Part shown: positions 30,393 to 40,424 of the stretch, one piece after another
Numbering within the stretch: position 1 is the stretch's first letter
Layout of the letters: each line of letters opens with the position of its first letter
NCBI RefSeq assembly: GCF_000176015.1
Contig: NZ_ACYY01000004.1
Coordinates: 124,001 to 188,000 of the forward strand
DNA from: Rhodobacter ferrooxidans
Lineage (GTDB): Bacteria; Pseudomonadota; Alphaproteobacteria; Rhodobacterales; Rhodobacteraceae
Length of the DNA: 64,000 bases
Reading direction: 5' to 3'
The notes under the pieces: generated by a model
What the model was told of the DNA's origin: nothing
What the model saw: the letters and a program-made list of their open reading frames with translations, nothing else
Database searches by the model: none
Translations under genes and position numbers: made by a program

Positions 30393-31393
30393 CGCTCGAT
30401 GTGCCAAATCTGAAAGATTTCGATCAGCGCCTGCGCGACGAAGCGCATGAGGAGCCGACATTGGAAATCCCCCAGGGCGAACCCACCAAGAAAACCCAGA
30501 TCATCGCGATCTATGGCAAGGGCGGCATCGGCAAAAGCTTCACGCTGGCCAACCTGTCGCACATGATGGCGGAAATGGGCAAACGGGTGCTGCTGATCGG
30601 CTGCGACCCGAAATCCGACACCACCAGCCTGCTGTTTGGCGGCAAGGCCTGCCCGACCATCATCGAAACTTCGACCAAGAAGAAACTGGCCGGGGAAGAG
30701 GTGAAGATCGGCGACGTCTGCTTCAAGCGCGGTGGCGTGTTCGCGATGGAGCTGGGCGGGCCGGAAGTGGGCCGGGGCTGCGGTGGCCGTGGCATCATTC
30801 ATGGCTTCGAGTTGCTGGAAAAGCTGGGGTTCCACGACTGGGACTTCGACTATGTGCTGCTGGATTTCCTTGGCGACGTGGTCTGCGGCGGCTTTGGCCT
30901 GCCGATCGCCCGCGACATGGCGCAGAAGGTGATACTGGTCGGTTCGAACGACCTCCAAAGCCTGTATGTTGCCAACAACGTCTGCTCGGCGGTGGAGTAT
31001 TTCCGCAGGCTGGGCGGCAATGTCGGCATCGCGGGGCTGGTGATCAACAAGGATGACGGCACCGGCGAGGCTGCGGCCTTTGCCAAAGCCGTGAACATTC
31101 CGGTGCTGGCCGCCATTCCGCAAGACGAGGATCTGCGCCGCAAATCGGCGAACTACCAGATCGTCGGCAGCATGGAATCGCAATGGGGGCCGATGTTTGC
31201 AGCCCTTGCCGAGGCCGTGGCGATTGCGCCGCCGATCCGTCCGGCGCCGCTGTCGCAGGATGGTTTGCTGAACCTGTTCTCGGCTGAAACCACCGGCAAG
31301 GACTTTGTGCTGACCCCCGCCACCGACGCCGACATGCGCGGCAAGAACGCGGTGCTGAAGAAAACTCTGGAAGTGGTTTACGACAATGCTTGA
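30389..31393 (+). CDS. bchX: Chlorophyllide a reductase iron protein, BchX
   Basis: NifH-like ATPase that feeds electrons to BchYZ for reduction of ring B, converting chlorophyllide to the bacteriochlorin. 334 aa from ATG 30389. P-loop GKGGIGKS near residue 47, [13 protein letters not shown], and cluster cysteines in [13 protein letters not shown] and [13 protein letters not shown]. The stop (31393) overlaps the start of a 30-codon open frame that bridges to bchY. Confidence 0.97.
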   Translation: MTLDVPNLKDFDQRLRDEAHEEPTLEIPQGEPTKKTQIIAIYGKGGIGKSFTLANLSHMMAEMGKRVLLIGCDPKSDTTSLLFGGKACPTIIETSTKKKLAGEEVKIGDVCFKRGGVFAMELGGPEVGRGCGGRGIIHGFELLEKLGFHDWDFDYVLLDFLGDVVCGGFGLPIARDMAQKVILVGSNDLQSLYVANNVCSAVEYFRRLGGNVGIAGLVINKDDGTGEAAAFAKAVNIPVLAAIPQDEDLRRKSANYQIVGSMESQWGPMFAALAEAVAIAPPIRPAPLSQDGLLNLFSAETTGKDFVLTPATDADMRGKNAVLKKTLEVVYDNA

Positions 31394-31478
31394 CCTCGAC
31401 GCCCTTGCCGCTTTCGAGCGTGCCTTGGCCCAGATCACCGCGCGCCCGGCGCCATCAGCTTCGGTGGCGGCAAAATGA
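31386..31478 (+). CDS. Small open frame bridging bchX and bchY (30 codons)
   Basis: An ATG at 31386 lies inside the last codons of bchX and the frame runs to TGA at 31476-31478, which overlaps the bchY ATG (ATGA). The predicted peptide begins [18 protein letters not shown] and ends PSASVAAK: an amphipathic helix-like stretch then Ala/Pro/Ser. It exactly fills the only gap in bchCXYZ. It may be a coupling leader peptide that carries ribosomes from bchX to bchY, or a chance frame. No family recognised. Confidence 0.4.
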   Translation: MLDLDALAAFERALAQITARPAPSASVAAK

Positions 31479-33040
31479 GCGGTGAAGTCGGTTATGATGA
31501 TGCCCATGCCACGCCCTTGACGGACGTTGGTGTTGCCACCCCGGAGGCCGCTGCGCTGCCGGTCGATGGCATGGGCTGTCATGCCGATGCGGGCACCATG
31601 CAGGCGGCGGCGCGGGCGGCCGGTAATTCGGACCTTTTGGACCAATACGCCGCCGACTATCCGCAAGGGCCGCATGACAAGCCGCAAAGCATGTGCCCGG
31701 CCTTCGGGTCTTTGCGTGTGGGGCTGCGGATGCGGCGGGTGGCGACGGTGCTTTCGGGCTCGGCCTGCTGCGTTTACGGGTTGACCTTCGTTTCGCATTT
31801 CTACGGCGCGCGGCGATCGGTGGGCTATGTGCCGTTCAACTCGGAAAGCCTAGTGACGGGCAAGCTGTTCGAAGACATCCGCGACGCGGTGCACGAGTTG
31901 GCCGACCCCGACCGCTATGACGCGGTGGTGGTGACCAACCTGTGTGTGCCCACCGCCTCGGGTGTGCCTCTGAAGCTGTTGCCCAGCGAAATCAACGGCG
32001 TGCGGATTGTCGGCATCGACGTGCCGGGCTTTGGCATCCCCACCCATGCCGAGGCCAAGGACGTGCTGGCCGGTGCCATGCTGAAATACGCCCGCGCCGA
32101 GATCGAGGCAGGGCCGGTGGCCTCGCCCGCGCAAGGCCGCTCGGATCGCCCGACGCTGGCGCTGCTGGGCGAGATGTTCCCGGCCGACCCGATGATGATC
32201 GGCGCGATGCTGGCACCGATGGGGCTGGCCGCCGGGCCGGTGGTGCCGTGCCGCGAATGGCGCGAGTTGTATGCCGCACTCGATTGCGACGTGGCCGCGG
32301 CGATCCATCCGTTCTACACCGCTTCGGTGCGTGAATTCCTGACGGCTGGCCGCAAGGTTGTGGGTTCCGCCCCGGTGGGCCATGACGGCACTGCCGACTG
32401 GCTGGCGGCGATAGGGGCGGCCTTCGACGTGGGGCCTGACAAGATTGCCGCAGCACAGAACGCCTTCCTGCCCGCGATCAAGGCCGCTTTGGCCGCCAAC
32501 CCGGTCAAGGGCCGCATCACGCTTTCCGGCTATGAAGGCTCGGAACTGCTGGTGGCGCGGCTGCTGATCGAAAGCGGCGCCGATGTGCCTTATGTCGGCA
32601 CCGCCTGCGCCAAGACCCAATGGTCGGAAGCGGATCGCGACTGGCTGGAAGCCAAGGGCGTGGCGGTGAAGTATCGCGCCAGCCTGGAAGATGATCTGGC
32701 GGCGATGGAAGGTTTCCGTCCCGATCTGGCCATCGGCACCACGCCGCTGGTGCAGAAGGCGAAATCGCTGGGCATCCCGTCGCTGTATTTCACCAACCTG
32801 ATTTCGGCCCGCCCCCTGATGGGGCCCGCGGGTGCGGGTTCGCTGGGGCAGGTGGTCAATGCCGCCATCGCCGGCAAGACCCGGATGGATGGCATGCGCG
32901 CCTTCTTTGCCGGCGTCGGCACTGGCGATACCGCCGGCATCTGGGAAGGCAGCCCAAACCTGCGCCCCGATTTCCGCGCGCTGCATCAGAAGAAACTCGA
33001 CCGGGCCGCGAAAGCCGCCAAAGCCGAGGAGATGATCTGA
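31475..33040 (+). CDS. bchY: Chlorophyllide a reductase subunit Y, BchY
   Basis: NifD-like subunit of chlorophyllide a oxidoreductase, partner of BchZ. 521 aa, with the cysteine regions [21 protein letters not shown] and [11 protein letters not shown]. The N-terminal 40 or so residues before [12 protein letters not shown] are longer and less conserved than in R. capsulatus. The TGATG junction gives a one-base overlap with bchZ. Confidence 0.96.
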   Translation: MSGEVGYDDAHATPLTDVGVATPEAAALPVDGMGCHADAGTMQAAARAAGNSDLLDQYAADYPQGPHDKPQSMCPAFGSLRVGLRMRRVATVLSGSACCVYGLTFVSHFYGARRSVGYVPFNSESLVTGKLFEDIRDAVHELADPDRYDAVVVTNLCVPTASGVPLKLLPSEINGVRIVGIDVPGFGIPTHAEAKDVLAGAMLKYARAEIEAGPVASPAQGRSDRPTLALLGEMFPADPMMIGAMLAPMGLAAGPVVPCREWRELYAALDCDVAAAIHPFYTASVREFLTAGRKVVGSAPVGHDGTADWLAAIGAAFDVGPDKIAAAQNAFLPAIKAALAANPVKGRITLSGYEGSELLVARLLIESGADVPYVGTACAKTQWSEADRDWLEAKGVAVKYRASLEDDLAAMEGFRPDLAIGTTPLVQKAKSLGIPSLYFTNLISARPLMGPAGAGSLGQVVNAAIAGKTRMDGMRAFFAGVGTGDTAGIWEGSPNLRPDFRALHQKKLDRAAKAAKAEEMI

Positions 33041-34515
33041 TGCTGGTGCAGGACCACGATCGCGCGGGCGGCTACTGGGGGGCGGTTTATGCCTTCTGCG
33101 CCGTCAAGGGTTTGCAGGTGGTGATCGACGGCCCGGTGGGCTGCGAGAACCTGCCGGTGACCTCCGTGCTGCACTACACCGACGGTCTGCCGCCGCATGA
33201 GTTGCCGATTGTGGTGACCGGTCTGGGCGAGGACGAGATGACCTCGGGCACCGAGGCGTCGATGGCGCGGGCCTGGAAGACCCTGGACCCGGCGCTGCCG
33301 GCAGTGGTGGTCACGGGCAGCATTGCCGAGATGATCGGCGGCGGCGTGACGCCGCAAGGCACCAACATCCAGCGCTTCCTGCCGCGCACCATCGACGAAG
33401 ACCAGTGGCAGTGCGCCGACCGGGCGATGACCTGGATCTTCACCGAATTCGGCATGACCAAGGGCCGGATGCCGCCGGAAACCCCGCGCGATGCCGGGCA
33501 GAAGCCGCGGGTGAACATTCTCGGGCCGATGTATGGCGTGTTCAACATGGCGTCGGACCTGCATGAGATCCGGCGGCTGGTCGAAGGCATCGGCGCCGAG
33601 ATCAACATGGTGATGCCGCTGGGCGCGCACCTGGCCGAAATGCGCCATCTGGTGAACGCCGACGCCAATGTGGTGATGTATCGCGAGTTCGGCCGCGGCC
33701 TGGCCGAGGTGCTGGGCAAGCCCTATCTGCAAGCCCCGATCGGCCTTGATTCGACCACGAAATTCCTGCGCACCCTGGGCGAAATGCTGGGTCTGGACCC
33801 GGAGCCGTTCATCGAGCGCGAAAAGCACTCCACGCTGAAGCCGGTCTGGGATCTGTGGCGTTCTGTCACGCAGGATTTCTTTGCCACCGCCAGCTTTGGA
33901 ATCGTGGCCAACGAGACCTATGCCCGCGGCGTTCGGCACTATCTGGAAGACGATCTGGGCCTGCCTTGCGCCTTTGCCGTGGCCAGATGCGCCGGTTTGA
34001 AGACCAACAACGAGGCTGTTCGCGGTTTGTTGCGGCAGCACCGGCCTTTGGTGGTGATGGGCTCGATCAACGAGAAAATTTACCTGGCGGAATTGAAGGG
34101 CGGCTTCGGTCCGGCCCCCAGTTTTCTGGCCGCCAGCTTCCCGGGTGCGGCCATAAGGCGCGCTACAGGCACGCCCTTTATGGGCTACACAGGTTGCACG
34201 TGGATCTTGCAGGAAGTCTGCAATGCGCTGTTCGACGCATTGTTTCACATTCTGCCTTTGGGAACCGAAATGGACAGTGCAGCCGCAACTCCGACCAACC
34301 TTCGCCGGGATTTCCCGTGGGATGCGGATGCGCAGGCCGCGTTGGAAAAGATCGTCGAAAGCCACCCCATTCTGACCCGGATCAGCGCCGCGCGCACCCT
34401 GCGTGACGCCGCCGAAAAAGCCGCACTCGATGCGGGCGCCGAGCGGGTCGTTCGTGAAACCGTCGAAGCCCTGCAAGGGATGACGGTACCTACTTCCAAG
34501 GGAGAAAGAGCATGA
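33040..34515 (+). CDS. bchZ: Chlorophyllide a reductase subunit Z, BchZ
   Basis: NifK-like subunit completing the BchYZ catalytic component. 491 aa with [12 protein letters not shown] near the N-terminus, [16 protein letters not shown], and a C-terminal domain ([15 protein letters not shown]) of the kind shared with BchB and ChlB. In Rhodobacter the puf promoter lies near the 3' end of bchZ; I could not pick it out here. ATGA overlap with pufQ. Confidence 0.96.
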   Translation: MLVQDHDRAGGYWGAVYAFCAVKGLQVVIDGPVGCENLPVTSVLHYTDGLPPHELPIVVTGLGEDEMTSGTEASMARAWKTLDPALPAVVVTGSIAEMIGGGVTPQGTNIQRFLPRTIDEDQWQCADRAMTWIFTEFGMTKGRMPPETPRDAGQKPRVNILGPMYGVFNMASDLHEIRRLVEGIGAEINMVMPLGAHLAEMRHLVNADANVVMYREFGRGLAEVLGKPYLQAPIGLDSTTKFLRTLGEMLGLDPEPFIEREKHSTLKPVWDLWRSVTQDFFATASFGIVANETYARGVRHYLEDDLGLPCAFAVARCAGLKTNNEAVRGLLRQHRPLVVMGSINEKIYLAELKGGFGPAPSFLAASFPGAAIRRATGTPFMGYTGCTWILQEVCNALFDALFHILPLGTEMDSAAATPTNLRRDFPWDADAQAALEKIVESHPILTRISAARTLRDAAEKAALDAGAERVVRETVEALQGMTVPTSKGERA

Positions 34516-34733
34516 CCGATTACAACATCGAAGTGCCCAGGGGTCGCGCCCATCGCGCAGGCCGGATCGAATACTCGATCTACTTCGCCCTGATTTTTCT
34601 GATTGCGCTGCCGTTCGCCTTGCTGGCGGTTCCGGTATCGCTGGCGCTGCACGGCAGGTTTCCCGCCAAAGGGCCGATCGCCCGGGCGCGGTCCGAGGCA
34701 ACGGCTGCGGCGACCATGATTTTCCGGGCCTGA
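34512..34733 (+). CDS. pufQ: PufQ
   Basis: Small membrane protein, 73 aa, with one hydrophobic helix ([25 protein letters not shown]) after a basic N-terminus. In Rhodobacter PufQ is needed for normal bacteriochlorophyll levels and has been proposed as a pigment carrier or regulator; its exact role is unsettled. It overlaps the bchZ stop by ATGA and leads the puf genes. Confidence 0.93.
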   Translation: MTDYNIEVPRGRAHRAGRIEYSIYFALIFLIALPFALLAVPVSLALHGRFPAKGPIARARSEATAAATMIFRA

Positions 34734-34754
34734 CTTGGGCGCGGATACCACATT

Positions 34755-34828
34755 CGCCCCTTGGTTTGGGGCGGATTTTCGGGCAGGCATTCCGTCTGTT
34801 CGTCAACCTGGCCGCGGGGCACGCGGCC
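34755..34828 (+). promoter_or_regulatory. Two short hairpins in the pufQ-pufB spacer
   Basis: Within the 120-bp spacer, CGCCCC/GGGGCG (34755-34773, 7-nt loop) and GGCCGC/GCGGCC (34810-34828, 7-nt loop) can pair. In Rhodobacter the pufQ segment is cut away from stable pufBA mRNA by RNase E; a 5' hairpin here could protect the pufBA end. Inferred. Confidence 0.4.
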
Positions 34829-34853
34829 TCAGTCTGACCATCCGGAGGATAGA

Positions 34854-35003
34854 ATGGCTGATAAATCTGACCTGAGCTTCACAGGTCTTACGGACCAGCA
34901 GGCGCAGGAACTGCACTCCGTCTATTTGAGCGGGCTTTGGCTGTTCGTGGCCGTCGCCGTTGTTGCTCATGCGGCAGTGTATTTCTGGCGTCCGTGGCTC
35001 TGA
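34854..35003 (+). CDS. pufB: LH1 (B875) antenna beta polypeptide, PufB
   Basis: 49-aa single-span antenna subunit, beginning [16 protein letters not shown] and closely resembling the R. sphaeroides protein. The conserved [15 protein letters not shown] segment and [13 protein letters not shown] hold the two histidines, the second being the bacteriochlorophyll ligand. Strong ribosome-binding site GGAGG seven bases before ATG, suited to the high stoichiometry of antenna proteins. Confidence 0.97.
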   Translation: MADKSDLSFTGLTDQQAQELHSVYLSGLWLFVAVAVVAHAAVYFWRPWL

Positions 35004-35016
35004 GGAGAACCAAGAA

Positions 35017-35193
35017 ATGTCAAGCTTCTACAAGATCTGGCTGATTTTCGATCCGCGTCGCGTTTTCGTGGCGCAAGGGGTTTTCCTGTTCCTGCTTGCA
35101 GCGATGATCCACCTTGTCCTGCTCAGCTCCCCGGCCTTCAACTGGCTGGACCTGGCTTCGGCCAAGTACGGCTACGTCGCGGCTGCGCAGTAA
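35017..35193 (+). CDS. pufA: LH1 (B875) antenna alpha polypeptide, PufA
   Basis: 58-aa antenna subunit: [20 protein letters not shown] start, membrane helix with bacteriochlorophyll-ligand His in [10 protein letters not shown] and the C-terminal [12 protein letters not shown] region. Thirteen bases after pufB, with TGAGGAG before it. A strong hairpin follows its stop. Confidence 0.97.
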   Translation: MSSFYKIWLIFDPRRVFVAQGVFLFLLAAMIHLVLLSSPAFNWLDLASAKYGYVAAAQ

Positions 35194-35205
35194 GTCTAAG
35201 CACCT

Positions 35206-35233
35206 GTTGAGGGCGGCCTGCGCCGCCCTCAAC
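35206..35233 (+). terminator. pufA-pufL intercistronic stem-loop
   Basis: A perfect 12-bp stem (GTTGAGGGCGGC with GCCGCCCTCAAC) and a CTGC loop, 13 bases after the pufA stop, without a following T run. In Rhodobacter this structure blocks 3' decay so that pufBA message is far more abundant than pufLMX. So it acts as an mRNA stabiliser and processing site more than a true terminator. Confidence 0.85.
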
Positions 35234-35305
35234 CATCCGAAACAACCGGCATCGACGGCATCCTGACACTTCTGTCGCGGGCCGCCAGCAAGCGGAGAGG
35301 GAAGC

Positions 35306-36154
35306 ATGGCACTGCTCAGCTTCGAACGAAAATACCGCGTGCCAGGAGGCACGCTGGTCGGCGGCAATCTGTTCGACTTCTGGGTCGGACCGTTTTATGT
35401 CGGCTTCTTTGGCGTCACGGGGTTCTTCTTCGCGGCGCTTGGCACTCTTCTGGTCTTTTGGGGCGCCGTGCTGCAAGGCACCTGGAACCCCTGGCTGATC
35501 TCGATTGAACCGCCAGCCGTTGAAATGGGCCTGGCATTCGCTCCGCTGGCGGCGGGCGGTCTTTGGCAGATCATCACGGTCTGTGCATTGGGTGCCTTTG
35601 TCAGCTGGGCCCTGCGTGAGGTCGAGATTTCACGCAAACTGGGCATGGGGTTGCATATTCCCTTCGCCTTCGGCTTTGCGATCTTCGCCTATTTCACCTT
35701 GGTGTTCATTCGCCCGGTGATGATGGGTGCCTGGGGCTATGCCTTCCCTTACGGGATCTGGACGCACCTCGATTGGGTGTCGAACACCGGCTACACCTAC
35801 GGCAACTTCCACTACAACCCGTTCCACATGATCGCGATCAGCTTCTTCTTCACCACCTGTCTGGCGCTGGCGCTGCACGGTGGTCTGATCCTGTCGGCGG
35901 CGAACCCGGAAAAGGGCCTGGAGATGCGCTCGCCCGATCACGAAGACAGCTTCTTCCGTGATCTGGTCGGTTACTCTGTCGGTACCCTGGGCATCCACCG
36001 TGTGGGTCTGCTGCTGGCGCTGAATGCGGCGTTCTGGAGCGCGGTCTGCATCGTTCTCTCTGGCACCTACTGGGTCGATCCCTGGGTCGATTGGTGGCAG
36101 TGGTGGCCGAACATGCCGTTCTGGTCTGATATCGCTGGAGGCGTAAATGGCTGA
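35306..36154 (+). CDS. pufL: Photosynthetic reaction centre L subunit, PufL
   Basis: 282 aa, five membrane helices. Counting Met as 1, His154 (THLDW) and His174 (NPFHMI) match the L153 and L173 bacteriochlorophyll ligands, and His191 (LALHGG) and His231 (GIHRVG) the non-heme iron ligands L190 and L230. DHEDSFFRD contains the QB-site glutamate. Start ATG 35306 has GGAGAGGG upstream. The last 8 bp overlap pufM. Confidence 0.98.
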   Translation: MALLSFERKYRVPGGTLVGGNLFDFWVGPFYVGFFGVTGFFFAALGTLLVFWGAVLQGTWNPWLISIEPPAVEMGLAFAPLAAGGLWQIITVCALGAFVSWALREVEISRKLGMGLHIPFAFGFAIFAYFTLVFIRPVMMGAWGYAFPYGIWTHLDWVSNTGYTYGNFHYNPFHMIAISFFFTTCLALALHGGLILSAANPEKGLEMRSPDHEDSFFRDLVGYSVGTLGIHRVGLLLALNAAFWSAVCIVLSGTYWVDPWVDWWQWWPNMPFWSDIAGGVNG

Positions 36155-37070
36155 GTATCAAAACATCTTCACGCAGATCCAAGTGCGTGGCGCCCCTGAC
36201 CTGGGCCTGACCGAAGACGTGAACCTGGCAAACCGGACCAACGCAGGCGGCTTCTCGTCGCTGATGGGCTGGATCGGCAACGCCCAGCTTGGCCCGATCT
36301 ATCTGGGCACGCTGGGGGTGGTTTCGCTGGCCACCGGTGCGATCTGGTTCATGATCGTCGGTGCAAGCTTCTGGGCGCAGGCGGGGTATAACCCGGCTGT
36401 GTTCCTGCGCGACCTGTTCTGGTTCTCGCTGGAGCCGCCAGCACCGGAATGGGGCCTGCGGTTCCCGCCGCTGAAGGAAGGTGGCATGTTCCTGATCGCC
36501 GGCTTCTTCTTCTTCATCTCGCTCTGGACCTGGTGGGCTCGCACCTACCTGCGGGCCAAGGCGCTGGGGATGGGCAAGCACGTGTCCTGGGCCTTTGCTG
36601 CTGCGCTGTGGCTGGTGATGGTTCTCGGTCTGATCCGCCCGGTTCTGATGGGCGAATGGGCGCAAGCGGTGCCTTACGGCATCTTCTCGCACCTCGACTG
36701 GACCAACATGTTCTCGCTGACTTACGGCAACCTGTTCTACAACCCCTTCCATGGTCTCTGCATCGGCTTCCTTTACGGGTCGGCGCTGCTGTTCGCCATG
36801 CACGGGGCGACCATCATCGCGGTCAGCCGCTTTGGTGGCGAGCGCGAGCTGGAACAGATGGTTGACCGCGGCACGGCTGCCGAACGGGCAGCGCTGTTCT
36901 GGCGCTGGACCATGGGCTTCAACGCCACCTTCGAAGGCATTCACCGCTGGGCCTGGTGGTTTGCGGTTCTGGTTCCGATCACCGGTGGTATCGGCATCCT
37001 GTTGACGGGCACTGTGGTGGACAACTGGTTTGTCTGGGCACAGGACCACGGCTACGCACCGCTGGATTGA
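36147..37070 (+). CDS. pufM: Photosynthetic reaction centre M subunit, PufM
   Basis: 307 aa, five membrane helices. His182 (SHLDW) and His202 (NPFHGL) are bacteriochlorophyll ligands; His219 (AMHGA), Glu234 and His266 (GIHRWAWW) match the iron site. The C-terminus ends APLD without a cytochrome-binding extension, consistent with the absence of pufC. Confidence 0.98.
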   Translation: MAEYQNIFTQIQVRGAPDLGLTEDVNLANRTNAGGFSSLMGWIGNAQLGPIYLGTLGVVSLATGAIWFMIVGASFWAQAGYNPAVFLRDLFWFSLEPPAPEWGLRFPPLKEGGMFLIAGFFFFISLWTWWARTYLRAKALGMGKHVSWAFAAALWLVMVLGLIRPVLMGEWAQAVPYGIFSHLDWTNMFSLTYGNLFYNPFHGLCIGFLYGSALLFAMHGATIIAVSRFGGERELEQMVDRGTAAERAALFWRWTMGFNATFEGIHRWAWWFAVLVPITGGIGILLTGTVVDNWFVWAQDHGYAPLD

Positions 37071-37083
37071 GGAGAAAACGACA

Positions 37084-37248
37084 ATGGCTCGCAAATCAGT
37101 CTTCGGCCAGACCAGAGAGCAAGAGCTTCGCAACTTCATCATGGAGCAGATGCTCAAGGGTGGTGGTTGGGCGGCGGCGCTGTTCTTCGGCGGTCTGATC
37201 CTGGCGGTTGTCCTGCGCTATGTCGGCGCAGCGATGATCGGCGCCTGA
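37084..37248 (+). CDS. pufX: PufX-type core complex protein, short form
   Basis: 54 aa. By position (13 bp after pufM, last gene of puf) and pattern it is PufX: polar N-terminus, then EQMLKGGGWAAALFFGGLILAV with the GxxG-rich helix start seen in R. sphaeroides PufX (KGAGWAGGVFFG). PufX opens the LH1 ring for quinone exchange and sets core dimerisation. Known PufX proteins are about 75-82 aa with a periplasmic tail after the helix; this one stops right after it (VGAAMIGA). The bases downstream show no continuation in any frame before the terminator. Confidence 0.8.
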   Translation: MARKSVFGQTREQELRNFIMEQMLKGGGWAAALFFGGLILAVVLRYVGAAMIGA

Positions 37249-37272
37249 CCCTCGGGTCGGAAGGAAAATCGG

Positions 37273-37307
37273 GGCAGGGCGGTCGCACAGGCCGCCCTGC
37301 CTTTTTT
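37273..37307 (+). terminator. Intrinsic terminator of the puf operon
   Basis: A 10-bp GC stem (GGCAGGGCGG with CCGCCCTGCC), 9-nt loop, then TTTTTT. It starts 25 bases after the pufX stop and is the clearest rho-independent terminator in the window. Confidence 0.9.
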
Positions 37308-37429
37308 GCGCATCCGGCCATTGCGGTCGGCCTTGCCTGGTGCCGCTTCACAGACCGGGCTTTGTCCTGTAGGCAACAGGAACCGGGTGCCCTGCATCCA
37401 ACCCCCACCTCCTGCATCGCGGAGACCCC

Positions 37430-39328
37430 ATGGCCCATCCTGCCACCCCGATCCTTGACCGTATTGCCGGACCCGCCGATCTGCACGCGCTGAGCGATGC
37501 GCAACTGGCGCTGCTGGCAAAGGAAGTGCGGGCCGAGGTGATCTCGGTGGTGTCGGAAACCGGCGGGCATCTGGGCTCGTCGCTGGGGGTGGTGGAACTG
37601 GCGGTCGCAATTCATGCGGTGTTCGACACCCCGCGCGACAAGCTGATCTGGGATGTCGGCCACCAGTGCTATCCGCACAAGATATTGACCGGGCGGCGCG
37701 ACCGGATGCGCAGCCTGCGGCAGGGGGGTGGCATCTCGGGCTTTACCAAGCGGTCGGAATCCGAATACGACCCGTTCGGGGCGGCGCACAGCTCCACCTC
37801 GATTTCGGCGGCGCTGGGGTTTGCGGTGGCCCGCGATCTGGGAATGCCGACCGGCGAGGCCATCGCGGTGATCGGTGATGGCTCGATCACCGCCGGCATG
37901 GCCTACGAGGCGATGAACAACGCGGGCGACATGCACAAGCGGCTGTTCGTCATCCTGAACGACAACGACATGTCGATTGCGCCGCCGGTGGGGGCAATGT
38001 CGCGCTATCTGAACCAGCTGAACAATGGCGCGCCGTTTGCTGCACTTCGGGCGGCGGCAGAAGGCATCGAGGCCAGCCTGCCCGGCCCGCTGCGCGATGG
38101 TGCCCGCCGTGCCCGGCAGTTGATCACCGGCATCCCCGGCGGCGGCACGCTGTTCGAGGAACTGGGCTTTACCTACATCGGCCCGATCGACGGCCACGAC
38201 ATGGCGCAGGTGCTGGCCACCCTGCGCACGGCGCGGGCGCGGGCCACCGGGCCGGTGATGATCCATGCGCTGACCGTCAAGGGCAAGGGCTACCCCCCGG
38301 CCGAGCATGCGCTGGACAAATACCACGGCGTCGGGCGGTTCGATGTCGAATCGGGCACCCAGGCCAAGTCGAAATCCAACGCCCCCAGCTATACCGGCGT
38401 GTTCGGCACGGCGCTGGCCAATGCCGCAGCGCTGGATACCCGCATTGTGGCGGTGACGGCGGCGATGCCCTCGGGCACCGGCGTCGATATCATGGCGGCG
38501 AAGTTTCCGGCGCGGGTGTTCGATGTCGGCATTGCCGAACAGCATGGCGTGACCTTTGCCGCGGCGATGGCGGCGGCGGGTCTGCGGCCGTTCGTGGCGA
38601 TCTATTCCACCTTCCTGCAACGCGGCTACGACCAGATCGTGCATGACGTGGCCTTGCAGGGCCTGCCGGTGCGCTTTGCCATCGACCGCGCCGGGCTGGT
38701 GGGGCAGGACGGCGCCACCCATGCGGGGGCGTTTGACGTGGGTTTTCTGGCCGATCTGCCGGGCATGGTGGTGATGGCTGCGGGCGACGAGGCCGACCTC
38801 GTGCACATGGTCGCCACCGCTGCTGCCTACGACGACGGCCCGATTGCCTTCCGCTATCCGCGCGGCGAAGGCCGGGGCGTCGAGGTGCCTTCGCCGGGCG
38901 AGATCTTGCCGATCGGCAAGGGCCGGGTGCTGCGGCAGGGCGATGATCTGGCGCTGCTGTCGTTCGGCGCGCACTTGGGCGAGTGTCTGATCGCCGCCGA
39001 CCTGCTGGAGGCCGATGGCATCAGCGTCACCGTGGCCGACGCCCGCTTTGCCAAGCCGCTGGACACCGATCTGATCACCCAGCTGGTGCGCCACCACAAG
39101 GCGGTGATCACGGTCGAGCAAGGCTCGGCGGGCGGTTTCGCAGCACAGGTGCTGCACTATCTGGCGAACTCGGGCGGTTTCGACCGGGGTGCCGTCGTGC
39201 GCACCCTGACCCTGCCCGACCGCTTCATCGAGCAGGCCAGTCCGGCGGCGATGTATCTGGATGCCGGCATGACTGCGCAGGATATCCGCCTGCTGGCGCA
39301 GACCACGTTGCAGGCCGCCACGGCCTGA
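37430..39328 (+). CDS. dxs: 1-deoxy-D-xylulose-5-phosphate synthase
   Basis: Thiamine-diphosphate enzyme joining pyruvate and glyceraldehyde 3-phosphate, the entry step of the MEP isoprenoid pathway that feeds carotenoid and phytyl synthesis. 632 aa. Motifs: [18 protein letters not shown], the TPP-binding [19 protein letters not shown] near residue 145, [20 protein letters not shown] near residue 365 and the C-terminal [12 protein letters not shown]. The position after puf matches R. sphaeroides and R. capsulatus. ATG 37430; no PpsR site was seen in the 120 bp upstream. Confidence 0.97.
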   Translation: MAHPATPILDRIAGPADLHALSDAQLALLAKEVRAEVISVVSETGGHLGSSLGVVELAVAIHAVFDTPRDKLIWDVGHQCYPHKILTGRRDRMRSLRQGGGISGFTKRSESEYDPFGAAHSSTSISAALGFAVARDLGMPTGEAIAVIGDGSITAGMAYEAMNNAGDMHKRLFVILNDNDMSIAPPVGAMSRYLNQLNNGAPFAALRAAAEGIEASLPGPLRDGARRARQLITGIPGGGTLFEELGFTYIGPIDGHDMAQVLATLRTARARATGPVMIHALTVKGKGYPPAEHALDKYHGVGRFDVESGTQAKSKSNAPSYTGVFGTALANAAALDTRIVAVTAAMPSGTGVDIMAAKFPARVFDVGIAEQHGVTFAAAMAAAGLRPFVAIYSTFLQRGYDQIVHDVALQGLPVRFAIDRAGLVGQDGATHAGAFDVGFLADLPGMVVMAAGDEADLVHMVATAAAYDDGPIAFRYPRGEGRGVEVPSPGEILPIGKGRVLRQGDDLALLSFGAHLGECLIAADLLEADGISVTVADARFAKPLDTDLITQLVRHHKAVITVEQGSAGGFAAQVLHYLANSGGFDRGAVVRTLTLPDRFIEQASPAAMYLDAGMTAQDIRLLAQTTLQAATA

Positions 39329-39331
39329 GCG

Positions 39332-40048
39332 TTACTGGAACAGTCGCAGCAGCGCCGGGGCCAGAAACGCCGTCAGCACCGCGTTCAGCCCCATGCCCAG
39401 CCCGGCAAAGGCGCCCGCCACCGGATGCACCTGAAACGCCCGCGCCGTGCCGATGCCATGCGCCGCCACCCCTACGGCAAAGCCACGCGCCCGCCAGTCG
39501 GTCAGCCGCAACAGGTTCAGCAAGGGTGTCGCCACCACCGCGCCGATGATGCCGGTCAGGATCACCAGCACGGCTGTCAGCGTCGGCGACCCGCCCAGGC
39601 TTTCCGAGATGCCCAGCGCCACCGGTGCCGTGGCCGATTTCGGCGCCAGCGAGATCAGCGTCTCGCCGCGCAGCCCCATCGCCCAGCCGATGCCCAGTGC
39701 CGAGATCACGGCGGTGGTCGATCCGGCCAGCAATGCCGCGACGATCGGCAGCGCCGAGCGGCGGATATGGCGCAGGTTGTCAAACAGCGGCAGCGCCAGC
39801 ACCACCGTGGCCGGACCCAGCAGGAAATGCACGAACTGCGCGCCCTCGAAATAGGTGGCATAGGGCGTGGCGGTGGCCCAAAGCAAGCCGCCCAGCAGCG
39901 CCACGGCGATCAGCACCGGGTTGACCCAAGGCCTGCGCCCGGACGCACGAAACGCCGCATCTCCCAGCGCATAGGCGGCGATGGTCGCGGTCAGCCACAG
40001 CAGCGGGCCTTGCGCCAGATAACTCCAGATCTCGGTAAAATCACGCAT
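39332..40048 (-). CDS. LrgB family membrane protein
   Basis: 238 aa with several hydrophobic helices and the LrgB signature region LAPKSATAPVALGISESLGG. LrgAB/CidAB systems are holin-like pairs that in various bacteria affect murein turnover, overflow metabolite export and redox-linked cell death; the role here is unknown. Its start overlaps the 3' end of the LrgA gene by 8 bp; its stop is 3 bp from convergent dxs. Confidence 0.9.
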   Translation of the reverse strand: MRDFTEIWSYLAQGPLLWLTATIAAYALGDAAFRASGRRPWVNPVLIAVALLGGLLWATATPYATYFEGAQFVHFLLGPATVVLALPLFDNLRHIRRSALPIVAALLAGSTTAVISALGIGWAMGLRGETLISLAPKSATAPVALGISESLGGSPTLTAVLVILTGIIGAVVATPLLNLLRLTDWRARGFAVGVAAHGIGTARAFQVHPVAGAFAGLGMGLNAVLTAFLAPALLRLFQ

Positions 40049-40400
40049 CTTCCGGCTCCGCCCCGGTCAGCCGCGCCACCGCCGCGAAGGTCAGCGCCCC
40101 CACCGCGATGGCCAGCACCGTGGACCCGATCAGCGCCACCAGCAGCGGCAGCCCTTCTGCCCCCAGCCGGTCCAGATGGCCGATCACTCCCACACCGGCG
40201 GGCACGAACAGCAGCGCGAGGTTGCCCAGAATCCCCTGCGCCAGTGGCCGCACCACCTGCGCCAGCCGCGGCAGTGCGGCAAAGGCAGCCAGCATCAGCA
40301 GCATGCCCAACACCGGGCCGGGCAGCGGCAAGGCCAGCGCCCGGCTGGCGGTCTCGCCCGCAAGCTGGCACAGCAGAACGGCAAGCAAGGCGGCGATCAT
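40041..40400 (-). CDS. LrgA/CidA family membrane protein
   Basis: 119 aa, four hydrophobic helices, with the LrgA-type pattern LPLPGPVLGMLLMLAAF and LALLFVPAGVGVIGH. The two-gene order with LrgB downstream is the usual one and indicates a single transcript. Confidence 0.9.
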   Translation of the reverse strand: MIAALLAVLLCQLAGETASRALALPLPGPVLGMLLMLAAFAALPRLAQVVRPLAQGILGNLALLFVPAGVGVIGHLDRLGAEGLPLLVALIGSTVLAIAVGALTFAAVARLTGAEPEDA

Positions 40401-40424
40401 GCGGGCTCCTGATGGCGAAAAGGC

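Noticed and set aside
34734-34853. Another small gene between pufQ and pufB
   Set aside because: The open frame before pufB (from 34761) is only the upstream extension of pufB's own frame; PufB clearly starts at 34854 with a strong ribosome-binding site.
37308-37429. PpsR site upstream of dxs
   Set aside because: TGT and ACA triplets occur here but none with 12-base spacing.
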